NCBI RefSeq assembly: GCF_017654505.1
Contig: NC_054548.1
Location: 22,347,447 to 22,411,446 of the forward strand
Length of the DNA: 64,000 nt
Direction of reading: 5' to 3'
DNA from: Polyodon spathula
Lineage: Eukaryota; Chordata; Actinopteri; Acipenseriformes; Polyodontidae
Shown here: positions 1 to 12,900 of the stretch, piece by piece
Position numbering within the stretch: position 1 is the stretch's first letter
How the letters are laid out: every line of letters starts with the position of its first letter
Position numbers and translations under genes: made by a program
The notes under the pieces: model-generated
Told to the model about the DNA's origin: nothing
What the model saw: only the letters and a program-made list of their open reading frames with translations
Database searches by the model: none

Positions 1-942
1 TTTACTTTTTAGGACTTGTAAGGACTGACGGTGATTTCCAATGACAAACAATCCAGATTATTCTTCTGAAAAAAACAGTTGCATTCAGAGACAGAGTCAG
101 CAAGATCCACACATTTAGGTGATCTGAACAAGAAGACAAGATACAACTAGTCGACCCCTCAGAAGGGTAAAGCTATTACAGTGGTGCAAATTCTAGCGCC
201 AGGGTACCTCATATAGAGCCAGCAATATTAAGTTCTGGCGCCAGTAAACATTTTAATTTATTTTTTTATTTTTTTACATTGCTTAACAACCATAGATGAT
301 GATAGCTTCTCATAGTTTTTTATAGTTTGAGGGGCGCTTTATTAGGGCAGGGCTGGATCATTCAGCATCCCTGTATTAGCACGGTCTCATTGTCCATTCC
401 TAACCAGTACCTTACTCCAACCAGGTCCTTAAATATGGAATTGAACACCTAGGTTGAATGGAAAAATGAAAGGCCCAAGACTCAGGGCTGCTTTTTTTGT
501 TAATTAAGAGCATGGTTGGAAGAAGGTCCTTGACTGGAGTGGATGAGTTGCACTGCCCCAGACAAGAAATCCAAAGGAATACACTGTCAGTTGTTAACAT
601 AAGATGATCTCCAAAGAAGTGCTGATGAACCACAGATTGCCATCATCATGCAGTGAACCACTCAGGAATGCTTGGCAACTCGCTACACATGATAAACAAC
701 ACTAACAATTAACTCCAGTTTTGACCAATAATGCACCCATCAATATGAGATGTTAGGCAGCGTATTATACTGTAGGAATAACAAGTGTTACCAACAAATA
801 TGCTGCTGTTTATGCCTTGTGTAATATTACATATTACCTTTCTGTAGAATAGCAACACATACTAACTGTTTACTGCTGATTAGTTGCCTATAGTTATATT
901 ATACATAATTTACAATTTGGTATGTAAACATTAACACAATCT
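1..942. other. AT-rich non-coding DNA, nothing recognised
   Basis: No coding family or repeat was recognised. The only local oddity is a pair of GGCGCC-containing 10-12 base words near 193-207 and 235-243. The open frame at 412-633 on the minus strand has no recognisable content. Confidence 0.5.
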
Positions 943-1300
943 TTACTGACTGATTTCCATTACATGAGAGTAGATGTTGAACTTCATGCTGATTTGAACT
1001 CGGCTCTCGCCAAGATAAGCACCAACTAAGACGTAGCTTTGCAGTGAACTAATGTGATCCATCTGCATCTCCATCCATTTGAGTTGTTTTCCATCTGATG
1101 ATGTAGATATCCTTCCGTCTAGAGTTGATTGCTGAAGTGTAATGCTGGCTCCAGGGATCAGCTCATTTTGCCTCCCCAGCAGATCAGCACACACAATGGC
1201 TGCGATGATGGCTCTGGGGATCAACCCAATGTGGTCTCCCCAGCGCATCAGCATGAGAACCGTCTGGTTTGAGGTCTGTCTTCTTCTTCAAGGCAACATT
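943..1300 (-). mobile_element. 3' end fragment of an unclassified LINE (copy 1)
   Basis: On the minus strand an open frame of about 100 codons ends at 943. Its last 40 codons contain the stretch YVLVGAYLGESRVQIS, followed by a short run to the stop. The same DNA recurs at 17625-17990, in the same orientation and at high identity. There it is joined to a reverse transcriptase-like coding region, so this copy is the C-terminal and 3' end of that retrotransposon. Both copies stop at the same point on the plus strand, just before TTTCCATTACATGAGAG, which suggests the true 3' end. Copy 1 has lost everything upstream of about 1300, as expected of 5' truncation during LINE insertion. The clade is not assigned. 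Confidence 0.7.
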
Positions 1301-1334
1301 TTCTTTGTTGTTCTGTTGCAGTTTTAAGTTGCAG

Positions 1335-4300
1335 ACAAAGCAACAAGGTTGATTAGGTATTTTTATGCTACATTAAACCTTACTACTTCAATAGAGATGC
1401 TCATGCATAAGAGTTGACTGAAATCAATATCTCACATTAGACCAGACTAAATAAATATCTTCTTTTATTCAGCAGAAAGCATTTGGGTAGTTTTGTATTT
1501 TGTTTGTTTTCTCTTGCTAGTTCAGATTTAAATAAACCAATTTTCTAACCTTTAAACTACTGAAAGTAAACATGTCCTGATAGTTCAGCATTAAACATTA
1601 AGAAGACAAACAAAAAACAAAGGTTTTGGCAAAAAAAAGAGAAACAATTGGGTGGAATTCACTCAATTTTTATAAGAAAAAAACTCTTTAAGTTGCAAAA
1701 CATCTGATTTTTTATTTAAGTCCTATATCATCTAGTTGTGTCATGCAGAATCTTACAAAAATGTCTTTGATGCCTTTTGTATAAATGAAAAAGGCCTAAT
1801 TGATTACTTAATAAAGTGTTATCAAACATACAAAGCTTTGGTTTATTATGTAGAATAATAACTCTTCCAAAGTTACCCCATAGCATTGTAATACATGTAC
1901 ACACCCTGCCCACAATAGTTAGTGTGATCAGTGAATAAGATGTTTGGCCATAGATGGATCATGGGGATTCAGTTGGGTCTGTGCACTAAACCATGAAGCA
2001 ATTTAGGCAAGATATGTACACTGCTGTCAAACACCCTGGAAAAGCTAACAGACCCATACAGATTTTGCTGCATCAACAAACAAGAGTTAAGGGACCATCC
2101 CACAGGTTTTGCCCAAGGTTGGCTATAAAACATGTGTGGCATGCAGGAAACTGTTGGTGACAGACATTTTGAATGACGCACCAAGATGCTAAAAAGCCTA
2201 ATCATGTTTTGTAGTCAGTGATCTTCAGAGATGAGTTTAATATTCACATCTAAAGGTGAAGTGAAGGAAACCTGAAGTCATTGTGAGCTACTGACAGGGG
2301 TGGGTGTCTCAGGCACTGATGATGTGGGCAAGTATTATGCATAGTGAAAGAAGAGTTAAATGCAGCTAAATATAGCTAAGTGTATCTCCATCTTAGAGAC
2401 CAGCCCTTTGTTCTACCACAGTGTTCTAAAATTTCCTGCAAGAGAATGGTTCAAAATGTTACACCACTTGAATGGCACTGACTTGACTAACTTGAATGGT
2501 ATCTTATGGATTGAATAATCTTTTCAAGGACATCTACAAGTTGTAAAAGCAAACTTTTATCTGGGTGCTGGATACCGATCAGCAGGTACATTTCACCCCT
2601 ATTTCATCTATGGTTTGCTCAGTTATCACAGCTACTTTTTGAAAGCTGCAGAATCATCAGCAGAAATTGCTATCACTGCTTTGTGATGTTATACAGCTGG
2701 CCTTCCAAAACACTCAACAGCCACACTGTTGAACCCAGATCTTCAAGCATCTGCAATTGTAGAACCTCATCAAACTACTCAGAAATATTGCTCTTTTATC
2801 AGATGTACTTCTATCCTAGCAATTTTATATCTGGTTTAAAATTTTGATCACTCTGTAAACCCTGCAGGGGCAAGTCTTTCTGATATAGTATATAAAGAGA
2901 AACAAAACATTCAAATCCAGCATAAAAAATAACTCTTTCAGGTCAGGTACATTTGTTCTTAATAAAAAAAGCATGAATTTGCAACATTATGAAGTTGAAT
3001 TAGGATACTTGCTGTTCAATTATTACAACCTTATCCAACCTCGAATTGAGTCCTATAGGGGCTGCAAAAATAAAACAAATATGAGTTCCTCCCAATTCTG
3101 AATGTTTTTGTCCATTTTGGAATGACTGATCGAAGCAAGTTCCCTTTAGTAAGACTTGCACATGTAGGGAACACAGAAACTGTGTAATTTAAATACCGTC
3201 TGTTTTTGGCTTTCAGAATTAGACTGCAGACATGGTAATGCTGATTGTAAAGGGTATTTATTGTATCTAAAACAGATTATGCTTGTTTTATGTGTAACTT
3301 CAGACAAAAAAAAAGTCTGGTCCTTAAGGGGTTAACAACCATCTGGTTCACTGAAGGCAGATGGTTGCTATGTGGCAATCAGCTGTTACTTCTGGTCACA
3401 GAACTTAAAGATGAAAAGTTGCTGTATTTGAAAAACTAATTGAAATTTCAATCACCTACTGCCAGATGTAGTGCATTTTAATATTTCTTGCATTTTACCA
3501 TCAACTCTACTCTTTGCACTTGTTAGGTATTTATCTTTTTGGTCAGTTGTCATATTTGAAAGGATGCAATCTGCTCAAGGCAGCTCAAGGGTCTTTTCCT
3601 GTTAAATACATATGGCAGACCATAAGTGTACGTAACAGAACAAAGCTTTTTATTGGAAGTCTGCAGGCTAAAACTCGAATCTAGGCCCATTTTTTATGGC
3701 TATCTTTAACCCAGAATCCACTGAGCTCTCAAAGAAAAGCAGAAACAAAATAACCTAGAGGCTGAATAGGACTTCCTTAGGATCTTCAAACATCCTCACA
3801 ATGTCACTGATGGCCTTTTAGTTTCTAAGAAGGATACCACATTGGAGGTTTATGCAGGGAAATGTCATAAGATTCTCAAGCTGCAATAATGGTCCTTTCA
3901 TGGCATCTCTGCTGTCCCCTATTTATTTGTAATCCCTTTTAATCCATTGTAAAGGTTGCCTCCATCAAAGTAATATTGCCATTCACAGATGTATCTGGTG
4001 TCAGCCTAGTCTCCATTATCAGATCCACAGAGGGAGTTTATCATTCTAAAGCCCAGTTCCTATAGGGATCGAACCTTTTTTTTAATCCTAGCTCTTTTGC
4101 ATACAGTAGTCATCAAGATGCTCGCTTGCTGTATTTGCTCCCCAACCCTGTTAAACCATGCAGCTTTTTTTGTTTTGGAATGTAACAAAAAACTTGATGA
4201 ATTTGGTGAGGTAGAGGAAGCCAGATTCATGTGCCCTCTTGCCAAAAAAAAAATTAAAACCCAGCACTTTTTAGCTTAGTGTGTTGGGGTTTAATCAAAA

Positions 4301-5140
4301 CACTTTAAGTTAGTCCCCACAGAAATCCACGTAACATTTCTTAAAATTTGCAACAAGAAAAGAGAGTTTTCTGTAAAATTCTGCCGTAATTACTTTTTAA
4401 TGAAAAAATGAGTTTAAATAAATTAGAAAAAGGAAGTCACAGTTAGTTACATTTTTTTTTTTTTTAAATGAAATCACATTACTAAAATTTGAAGAAAAAA
4501 CTGAACAAAACATGTTTGCCAGGTTTTATGGAAATCAAAGAAGAAACAAAACACAATAAATCAAAGAGAGTTCCCTTAAAAAAAAAAAAAAAAAAAAAGA
4601 AGATTTTTTAAATTGTCCTAGACTGATTTTCCTATTGGATGCCATTTTTTTAAACATAATACATAAGAATTAATATTAAATACAGTTATGACCAAAATAT
4701 ATGACTATATTAATCACATCAGTAATAATAACACTTGCCCAGCAGAATAAGATTGTAGTTGTGCACTGGGATTCAAATTAGCATTGGTACATTTTACAAA
4801 TGCACTGTTTTACAAATGTGTGCTAGGCTTGGAGCATTTTTGTACAAATCTAACAAGATATTTTTAGAAACATGCATTGTTGACCAAAATGTTATTTTAA
4901 AATGTATCCACATCAAGACAACACATATAAATAGTTTGGAAGCTATGACAAGCACGTGGAAACAGTGACAGGTGACATTGATTGGCTGATAAACTAGCTT
5001 TTTTGTTTTTTTGACGAAGGCCATAATGTAAAAGTGCTAACATCACATACCACAAAACAAATGGGAAAGTAACGATTTAAAAAAAGAGGATTTTCACAAA
5101 AACGTTAATGTCCCAAGTAATCAGATAAAATCTAATATAA
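1335..5140. other. AT-rich non-coding DNA with homopolymer runs
   Basis: About 3.8 kb without a recognisable gene. It holds A/T homopolymers (T run near 4451-4465, A run near 4579-4598) and scattered short frames. Weak transposase-like words at 1970-2560 were considered and not accepted. No RNA gene seen. Confidence 0.5.
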
Positions 5141-5734
5141 TTTCCCGCCTCCTTCCTTTTTGAGCCAAACTGGAAAGCTGTTGTGCAAAAGGGCATTATC
5201 ACCGCTGCTGGCAAAGTGCAAACAGGAACCCTCTATGGAAAGGGCCTGTAACTCACTGACATGTTTGGCTGATGTGACGGCCAGAAGAAAGGCTTAAAAG
5301 ACAAATATTTAGGGTCCACTGAATGCAGAGGCTCAAATGGAGCCTTTGTAAGAACCTCTAGAAACAAGTCCAGACACTAGGATGGAACCATTGGTGTAAG
5401 GGGAAGGTGGAGCCGCCTTGCCCCTTTTAAAAACTGTACTGCCAAAAAATGAGCTCCGGGAGACACAGAGTCAATTTGTGAATGAATGAGCTAGCTTAGA
5501 GCAGCAAACCATATCCTCCTGGGCCAGTGCAGCACAACCAGGAGGACCCTCGCACCCTCGTTCCGTACTTTTTCCAAGAAGGACGGGATCAGTGTTAGAG
5601 GGGGGAAGGCATACAGCAAGCCCTGAGGCCAGCTGTGGGCTAGGAAATTGATTCCCAGAAGGCCCCCGCCTCTCTGAATCGAGAACCACAGAGGTCAATG
5701 TGTGGATTCCTCTGAGGCAAACAGGTCGGCTGTC

Positions 5735-6007
5735 TCACTGCCAAATCTGTGCCAAATCATGGCTACCACCTGGGGAAGCAGGGGCCACTCGGCATGCTGA
5801 AACCCCCAGCAAGTGGACTGCCCTGAGGGACAGAAAAAGAGGTTTTGCCCAGGTGAGCAACTGGAACACCACTTGGTGTGATCCCGGGACTGTAAACCCC
5901 CCCCCCCCCGATGATTGACATATGCCCACGACAGTGGTACTGTCTGTGCACACTAGTACATGCCTGCCCTGCAGCACTGATTGAAAATGGTGCAGGGCCA
6001 GGTGCAT
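5735..6007 (-). pseudogene. RNase H-like domain of the DIRS remnant
   Basis: The frame begins MHLALHHFQSVLQGRHVLVC followed by TDSTTVV. In DIRS RNase H domains the equivalent LQGRHVLVRTDN segment includes the acidic catalytic residue, and the Asp is kept here. After a C-rich insertion or slippage near 5898-5910 the reading continues with LLTWAKPLFLSLRAVHLLGV, the conserved second half. Frame switches on both sides mark decay. Confidence 0.7.
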
Positions 6008-6458
6008 TGCCCTCAGTTCCAGAGCATTGATGTGGGCGGACTACCACCTGCCAGTCCAGACCCCACGGGTTCCCCTGCTGTTCTAAACCACCCGCCAACC
6101 GAGGCTGGAGGCATCCTTATTCAACACATCTCCCATAGTTACTCCTTCGCTGAGGTGGTGAGGATTCTTCCACTAGCTCAGGGCACGCCAGCAATACCGA
6201 GACACCATCAGCCGGCAGTGTCTGTCTCAAGCTGGGTAAACTACTTGGGCATTAAGTCATGCCTGCATGGGGCGTACATGGAGGAGACCAAGAGGGAGGA
6301 CAGAGGAAGCTGCGGCCAGCTGACCTAGCAACCATTAGAACAGCACCCCCTGCATCAAGTGTCTTGAGTTGAAAAGGGGACAGACAGGCTTGCAATGCTA
6401 ACCCTGTCAGCCGACGGGAATCCAGAAGGATCCCCATGAAAACCCTCACTTGCGCTGG

Positions 6459-6689
6459 CTACAGGGAGCTCTTCTCCAGATTGACTGTGAGCCTCACCTG
6501 GGTAAGATGCTCTGTCACTAGAGTCTTGTGAGACGCGGCTTCTTCCCGCGACTGGCCACGGATGAGCCAGTCGTCCATGTAGTTGAGGACTCTGACCACC
6601 TGCAGCTGCAGAGGTGCCAGAACTGCATCCATACTCTTGGAGAAAGACCTGGGAGCAAGAGACAGATCAAATGGCAGAACACAGAACAC
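6459..6689 (-). pseudogene. Reverse transcriptase core of the DIRS remnant
   Basis: The 76-codon open stretch carries RT motifs B and C. SLAPRSFSKSMD matches the thumb-side motif before the active site, and LNYMDDWLI contains the metal-binding Asp pair. The preceding motif A region lies in another frame at about 6700-6760, as AYFQV. The family enzyme would copy element RNA into cDNA. Here motif A and motif C are separated by frameshifts, so no product is expected. The larger overlapping plus-strand frames at 6528-6898 are shadows. Confidence 0.75.
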
Positions 6690-6869
6690 GCTGCCCCGAA
6701 AGGTGGCCAGGACGTATCAGGACCTGGAAGTATGCTACCTGCATCATTTGTGCCCGTAAGGCTGACACATCTGCATTGGGCCTGCATGTCTTTCCTTTCT
6801 TGGTCTTGTGGGTGAGGAATCAAATGGCGAAGGTTGCTGTGCGACGTAGCGTCTTGTTCCAGAATGCAA

Positions 6870-8330
6870 CAAACACGTGTTCACACCAGGCCTATTAGGC
6901 AGCTTTTTAAATATGTGCTCAGGTCATGTGACATGAGGGTCATTTCCCAACTTGTAATGGTTGACATTTCGAGATTGAAAGGGAATGGTGAGTTATTGAA
7001 AATACTGGACTTGCATTTTGTATTTGTGCCCTATCTTTTGCCATTATATTCGGTGCTAATTTAGATTTGTTTCCAGAGCTCACTGATGGCCTTAGGAATC
7101 TCTCCATGGCTGAGCTAAAGCTTGCACTGAAACTCCACTACAATTTTCACTGTACAAATAGTGTGTATGCGCACCTGTGACATGTACTGTGATAGTAGGG
7201 AGCAAATATGAGATTTTTGTTTTTTTTACAAAAAATTGAAAATTCCACAGGACAGAGCAAATTCTGTGTTTTTTTCTTGGAATCGTAGAACCCTGGAGGG
7301 ACTATAGTTAGTTCCCATTTTAAAAATCATTCCAATGAAATGATTAAGAGTGGTAGGAGGCTACAATGATACGTTATGCACTTTTTATATACATAACATC
7401 TATGTGTTAGCTTCTTTTTCATCATGTAATGAATTGGCTTCACAACCTATTGATTTAAATGGAAAGTCAAGGGCTGGACTTGAAGCGCAAATCATATAGT
7501 TCAAAGACAAATGTCTTACCATTCAAGAAAAAGCAATCTCTGTAGTACGGGTCTAATGTTGATGTCAGTATTATTAACTCCTCTGCTAACTTCTAGGAGG
7601 AGATAAATTATTTATTACCTCATAAGAAAAAAAATAATTTTTAAAAAATCAATAATGTACCATTTAAAAAAATGGCATTGTGAACATGCAAATTATTTTA
7701 TTATAAGTCTTCTCAATTACACAAAGAGAACAACCTTCAGGAAGCTGGCTTCAGATTAATTGTTCTGTCTTCAAAGCAATTCAAAAATGTCAATATTGTG
7801 TTGTTGAGTGCAAGACTGCCTCAGGATCAATAGTGGCACATTTCTTTTCAGATTAGCTAAAGGGAACGTCAAAGTATTTACAAAGGAAGCACACTTAAAA
7901 TAAAAAGTAAAATAATGCCTTTTACATTAAGTCTTATATGTATGTATTCAACTGTAATTACTAGTTTATGCAGAAAGTTTTCAAATCAAACAGGATAAAC
8001 TTAGTTATTGAATCGTTTCTTAAAGTGCAACATATAATACATAGGAGTGTGTAATGCATTACAAGGAGTGTGTTACTGTAATCAAATTACAGTATTATGT
8101 TTTGTTATGCCATAAGGACTCCAACAGAGACTTTTTTTATTATGTTTTGTGCTATTGTGAAACAGTATTTGTTACTTAAAAATGTCTAGTTGACATTTAA
8201 TGGAAAAAGACACTCCATAGCTCAGCTTACACTAAGAGGAGAGATATGCAATAAAGACTATGTGTTAACTGTGAATTATATAAAATTGAATTATATAACA
8301 TTTTGCCTCAGGTTCTTTATTTTTCTATTT
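6870..8330. other. AT-rich non-coding DNA, nothing recognised
   Basis: Between the DIRS remnant and the solo LTR. No family, RNA gene or satellite recognised. Confidence 0.5.
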
Positions 8331-8335
8331 GTCTC

Positions 8336-8895
8336 TGTGGTAGAGATGGCTTCAGAGCAGAAGCACAAACCAAAACAAGGAAAGGTGGGGCAAAACTGAA
8401 ACGTTACAGCGCACAGTGATTTTATTAAATAATAATGAAAACAGGTTGAACAAAACAAAACTACACAAAGCAAAAATGCATGTTGGCCAAACAAACTATA
8501 ACAAATAAGTATCGTGCTGGTGCAGCTCCAGTATGCTTAGCAATTGTTATTTCTTTCTATATTATTACCTCCTCTTCACACCAGTTCTCCACTAACAAAC
8601 ACACTTCCCAAAGCGTAGAAAGCTGCAGGCTTTTATACAGGTGACCAACTCCCGATTAGCAACAATTAATCAATGAACTAACTCAGGAGATGGTCACCTT
8701 CTGCACAAGGGTTGTGTGGATAGGCTTTTTGTATTGAACCATTTTCAAAAGACTGCATCATCTTTTAAACAATAAATCAAAAACATGGTTTTCTACGTCA
8801 TATATATTATATAAATCATAACAGAAATACAAAATAATACAACAAATTATAAAAACGGTGCACAAATATACATAGGGCTAGGGCTCCCTGTCACA
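8336..8895 (-). mobile_element. Solo LTR, 560 bp, with 5-bp target duplication
   Basis: Read on the minus strand the segment starts TGTGACAGGG (8895 downward) and ends TACCACA at 8336, so it has TG...CA ends. It is flanked on both sides by GTCTC (8331-8335 and 8896-8900, plus strand), a 5-bp target site duplication. Inside, in the same orientation, are a TATAAAA box at 8631-8637 and an AATAAA-type signal near 8419-8430, giving a U3-R-U5 order. No internal retroviral or retrotransposon coding sequence is adjacent, so it is a solo LTR left by LTR-LTR recombination. Its ends resemble the LTR at 19658-20394 (TGTGACAG...CCACA). Gypsy, BEL and ERV classes cannot be separated from this alone. Confidence 0.7.
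8632..8637 (-). promoter_or_regulatory. TATA box of the solo LTR
   Basis: TATAAAA on the minus strand, upstream of a GC-richer stretch and about 210 bp before the LTR polyadenylation signal. Placement fits an LTR core promoter. Confidence 0.45.
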
Positions 8896-8900
8896 GTCTC

Positions 8901-9335
8901 CTATGTGTTAAAACCTTGAAGTAATATCTCAACTTGAAATTAAATGCCACCAAAGTTTATTTCATCTGGTTAATGTATCTGAAACAAAACTATAAGGGCA
9001 TGTCAGTGTTGAAGTGAGAAAATATTTAGATATGTTCTTTGTTTTGTGGTATCATTCATTACTAAACATTCAACCCAACTGAGCACAGAGAAATGGGTCT
9101 TTATACAGTGGCAAACTGCTTATAAATAGATCAAGGAATCAAATTCACTAAAATGGAAAGACGAATACAAAGCAGGAACCGTGGACTTTTAATGGTGAAC
9201 ATAAGTGGGGCAAGTATGACCACATTATTGTGCATCCTAATTTTGTATTTTTTTAACAGACTTATTTAATATATAGATTCCTAATCTGCTGTAAAACTAA
9301 TCTGATATAATCAAGATATTTTGAACTGTCAGAAC
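8901..9335. other. Non-coding DNA, nothing recognised
   Basis: AT-rich spacer between the solo LTR and the GACTCGA block. No feature seen. Confidence 0.5.
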
Positions 9336-9339
9336 TAAT

Positions 9340-9485
9340 GACTCGAAGTGACTTGAGCCAGATTGGTGATTCGACTCAACCTGTCTCGGGCAGTTTAGTG
9401 ACTCGACTCGAACTTGGCATGTCAAAGACTCGACTTGACCATGAGTCTTTACTCCCCGGTGACTCGACTCGACTCGAGTCCCAAT
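9340..9485. repeat. GACTCGA-rich block
   Basis: Within about 145 bp the words GACTCGA, ACTCGAC and ACTTGA recur at least eight times at irregular spacing. The block ends in the near-palindrome GACTCGACTCGACTCGAGTC. Comparable ACTCGA-rich tracts occur in the subterminal parts of some fish hAT elements, but no terminal repeats or target duplication could be fixed here, so the class stays open. Confidence 0.55.
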
Positions 9486-9833
9486 TTTGATGGCTCATTA
9501 CAACTTTGAAAAAAAAGTACTTTATGCATTGAATTTAGCGTGAAAATACCCTTCTCCCACTGTTGCTCTTACCTAATAAAAAGAAAACATGGCTGTGTTT
9601 TGGGAAGACATGGAAAGTGTAAATTCAACAGAAGAGGAGGAGGAAGAACAAGAGATTATTTTATTAGGCAATTTAAAAGATTTGTACTGTACATAAGTTT
9701 GAACATAATTTTCCATTTGACTTAAACTTCTTAAAATGGGAATTTAGATAGTCGTCTAAAATAAAGAACCTTTGTCTTCAATCATCTTTAGTACCATGAC
9801 TATTTAAACATAAACAGATAATTACAGTATATG

Positions 9834-9874
9834 TTTGTGTGTGTGTATGTGTGTGGGTGTAGTTTTTGTATGTG

Positions 9875-9929
<55 letters not shown>

Positions 9930-9945
9930 AATATATATATATATT
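9834..9945. repeat. (TG)n followed by (TA)n microsatellite
   Basis: Imperfect TG repeats at 9834-9872 run into a long TA tract with two small interruptions at 9895 and 9927. Confidence 0.95.
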
Positions 9946-9949
9946 ACTA

Positions 9950-12900
9950 CAGTTTTACAGCAACTGATTATGCAGCAAAAGTCTGACTGGTACATTTTGT
10001 AGCTCATATAGTGATATTTTTCATTTAATAAAGACTGAATCAGCAAAAAAAAGCACATACAAATAAAATAATCAACAGTTATATTAATTAAATGTGCAAT
10101 GCAAATATAATTTCCTGAATCAGCTGTACATGCTAGGTTTCAGATAGATCTTCTAAGTCAATGCATAAGACATTTTACAGTGCTATAACATGTACTCACT
10201 GTATTTTGTAGACCATGAAAAAGAAGATCTTAAATAGAAAATGTAGGTTGTTTTAAAAAATGTAATACAATTTCATAATTCTGCTATACAGTTACTGACT
10301 CAGCTATATGATCCTCTCTGTGCCACAAATGTAAAGAGAGGAAAATGGGTTTAACATCAAAATTCATTTGAACCAGGATGTACTTATATATATATTTATA
10401 TATATAATTTATGTACTGTAGATAAAACAGCCAAGTGCACAGAACACTATAATGTATGGAATGGAGTCTATGTTAAACTACATAAACAACAAATCAACAC
10501 ACAGTATATGAATCAGACAGGGATGTCCATGGCTTTACAGTTTCAGTTTCTCTTGCTCTAGCTTGGCCCTGCAGTTTTCCCTCCCTACCTCCACCACTTA
10601 ATAACCATCATCACAGCCCAGCTACAAATGACATTTGGTCCTAAACCCTCCCCACACATGTATTCAAATGTGAGTTGAACCCAAAACAGCCCACAAAAAC
10701 AAATCAAATTGCAGAGATCACTTTAGCAAGGACACGTCCACAATTAAGCAATTCCAGAAAAATGCTCCAGCTGGCTGTGAATTGTACCATGGACCAGGCA
10801 GGAAACTAATGCCGGAATTACATGGCCTAGCATGATAAATCATCCATGAAATTAGCCAAGTAGTTTTTTAGGGGTTAAGCCTCAAGGACCACTATATTAT
10901 ATTATGCTGCAAAGTATGGAAACAACATTTTTTTCAGATTCAATACATCACCCATTATCAATATCATAATGTTCAAGCTAAATTGTTTCTTGTTTAATAC
11001 AAGTTAAACTCAATCACTTTGTCTACCCTTCCTAAGCTGGGTTGAAGTCAAATGCATTCTGTTTTACTTGCAATGAGCCATTCATTAATGTTATGGAACA
11101 GAGTTACAGTATTGGGAATACTGTGAAACAGAAAATCTATAGCATGACATTTCTAATAGGATATATACTCAGGAGGTTCTCCAAACCCAGTCTGGGCTGC
11201 TCTCCTTGTGACCTTGAACTATTCATAATCTGCCTGAGGAAGGTCCATGTTGTGTCACATCAAAATGAGTTTTTAATACCCTAAGGAACGTCCACAATGC
11301 CTTTTTTGGTAACAGTAAAGGTGAAAATAACATGTATATGTCATCTAGCTAGCTTTTCATAAGGACAAGGACTAGTTTTATTCTCAACAATTTTCAGGTA
11401 AAAAAAATCTGAGCTATAAGAGTAATTAAATTAAACATGCAGTACTGATATTTCCAAAAAGCAGACAACTATTAGTGAAGGAAAGCAGCAAAGTATGCAT
11501 GGATTTTAATTTATGAAGTGATGAAAATGCTTTTCATGGAACCTGTGTGCATTGTATGTATTTATTTGTAATAAGCATACATATTATTGAGATATGCAAC
11601 AGTAAAATAGATGATAAATATATACAAGTAATATGTTTAAATCAATATAGATATACAAGTATACAGTAATTGCTAACTGCATACACAAACTTTTTTACAT
11701 TTACCCACTTTGGAGTAACTCTAAAAGGAGTGGTTATAGAATTCCAAACCTTTAGGACTATGGGTATTTAAACATAGTCTGGGGCCATAATTAAGCAATT
11801 ATGGGACCACCAATGTCATCGAAGAGATGCTTTCTGGAAACAGAGTCAGGGTTGTGTTAATAACAAAGATGTAAAGACAGAAAGGAATCACATAGGGGCA
11901 TTTAACTTCTGAAAATGACATTGTGATTATTCCTCTGCCAATGACTCTTTCTGAACTATTTCCTTGGCTTTTATAAAGTTCTTTGTCAAGAAGTAAACCA
12001 AACATCTTGAAATGGTTCATATGTTTTGACAGATAAGTAAAAATAACAAAGAGTGCAATTTTGGAAATTGTAGGTATTTAGGCTGAAGACAGAGCTTGGT
12101 GGTCCCACTCTGTAAGGTTAGTCTGATTTGTAGTTCTGTAGCACTATCTGGAAACTGGTGTTATGTGTGGACAAGGGGTTGAAAATACTTTTTTTATGTT
12201 TTTTTTTTTTTCTTTTCTAAATTCACTCTTAATTTTTACACAAAGTTGGAAAATGAGTCATAAGTGGATATTCGTGGAGACCAACTAACGGAGAAAAGAA
12301 AAAAAAAACCCTATATTGTAGTAGCACATTTGTATCCTTTGAACCTGTAGATGTTAATTGAATCAATATTGCATATTTTTAAACAACCTGTGTATACAAT
12401 TATTTGTATTTGTCATTGTAATAGTTGATAGAAGACACCAGATAAGAGAACTTCATTAACTAGTTTAATTATAGTATTTTCCCCACAATGAAAAGGGTAA
12501 GTTAAACTGTTAGTTAGTGTTAGTTATATTGGTGTACATTTAAGCTTTCATGGATCTGCCCTGTTTAATACCCCCCCCCCCCTCCAAAACCTACACTAAA
12601 AAGATTACAATCTACAAGACTAAAAAGTTTACTTTTGCTCAGATTCTCAGTTTGTTGACGTATGTAATGAGAGAGGTGCCAAATCCTGTGGTGAAAGATA
12701 ATAATTATACACAGCTTGGGCACCTGGAATTGGATTGAACACATACAGCAAAAATGAACAAGTTTGAGTTTTGCAATCATACAAAGAAGGCCCAGATATA
12801 GCCAGTTCAGTATCAAGCCTGAGAGGTTACTACTGCTTTGTAACTACTGCAGAAATACAGCTTTTTGGTTAATGTTATAAAGGCAGGTAGGTCCAGTCTT

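Larger units (their letters stand above)
5140..6870 (-). mobile_element. DIRS1-type tyrosine-recombinase retrotransposon remnant
   Basis: Read on the minus strand, the protein domains come in DIRS order. Reverse transcriptase lies at about 6815-6250, with a FDLSLAPRSFSKSMDAVLAP block and the catalytic YMDD at 6570-6581. RNase H-like sequence follows at about 6010-5690 (LQGRHVLVCTDSTTVV, LFLSLRAVHLLGV), then a connection region at about 5700-5480 (DLFASEESTH, YAFPPLTLIPSF). The N-terminal part of a tyrosine recombinase comes last, at about 5480-5150. Domain order and these word patterns are those of fish DIRS1-like elements. Several stops and frameshifts interrupt the reading. The recombinase is cut off before its HxxR and catalytic Tyr, so the copy is dead and 3' truncated. 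The gag-like ORF and terminal repeats are absent. Confidence 0.8.

Noticed and set aside
1969..2560. Transposase-like words (IFRDEFNIHI, VKEELNAAKYS) on the plus strand
   Set aside because: Too short and scattered over several frames with many stops; no HTH, DDE block or terminal repeats.
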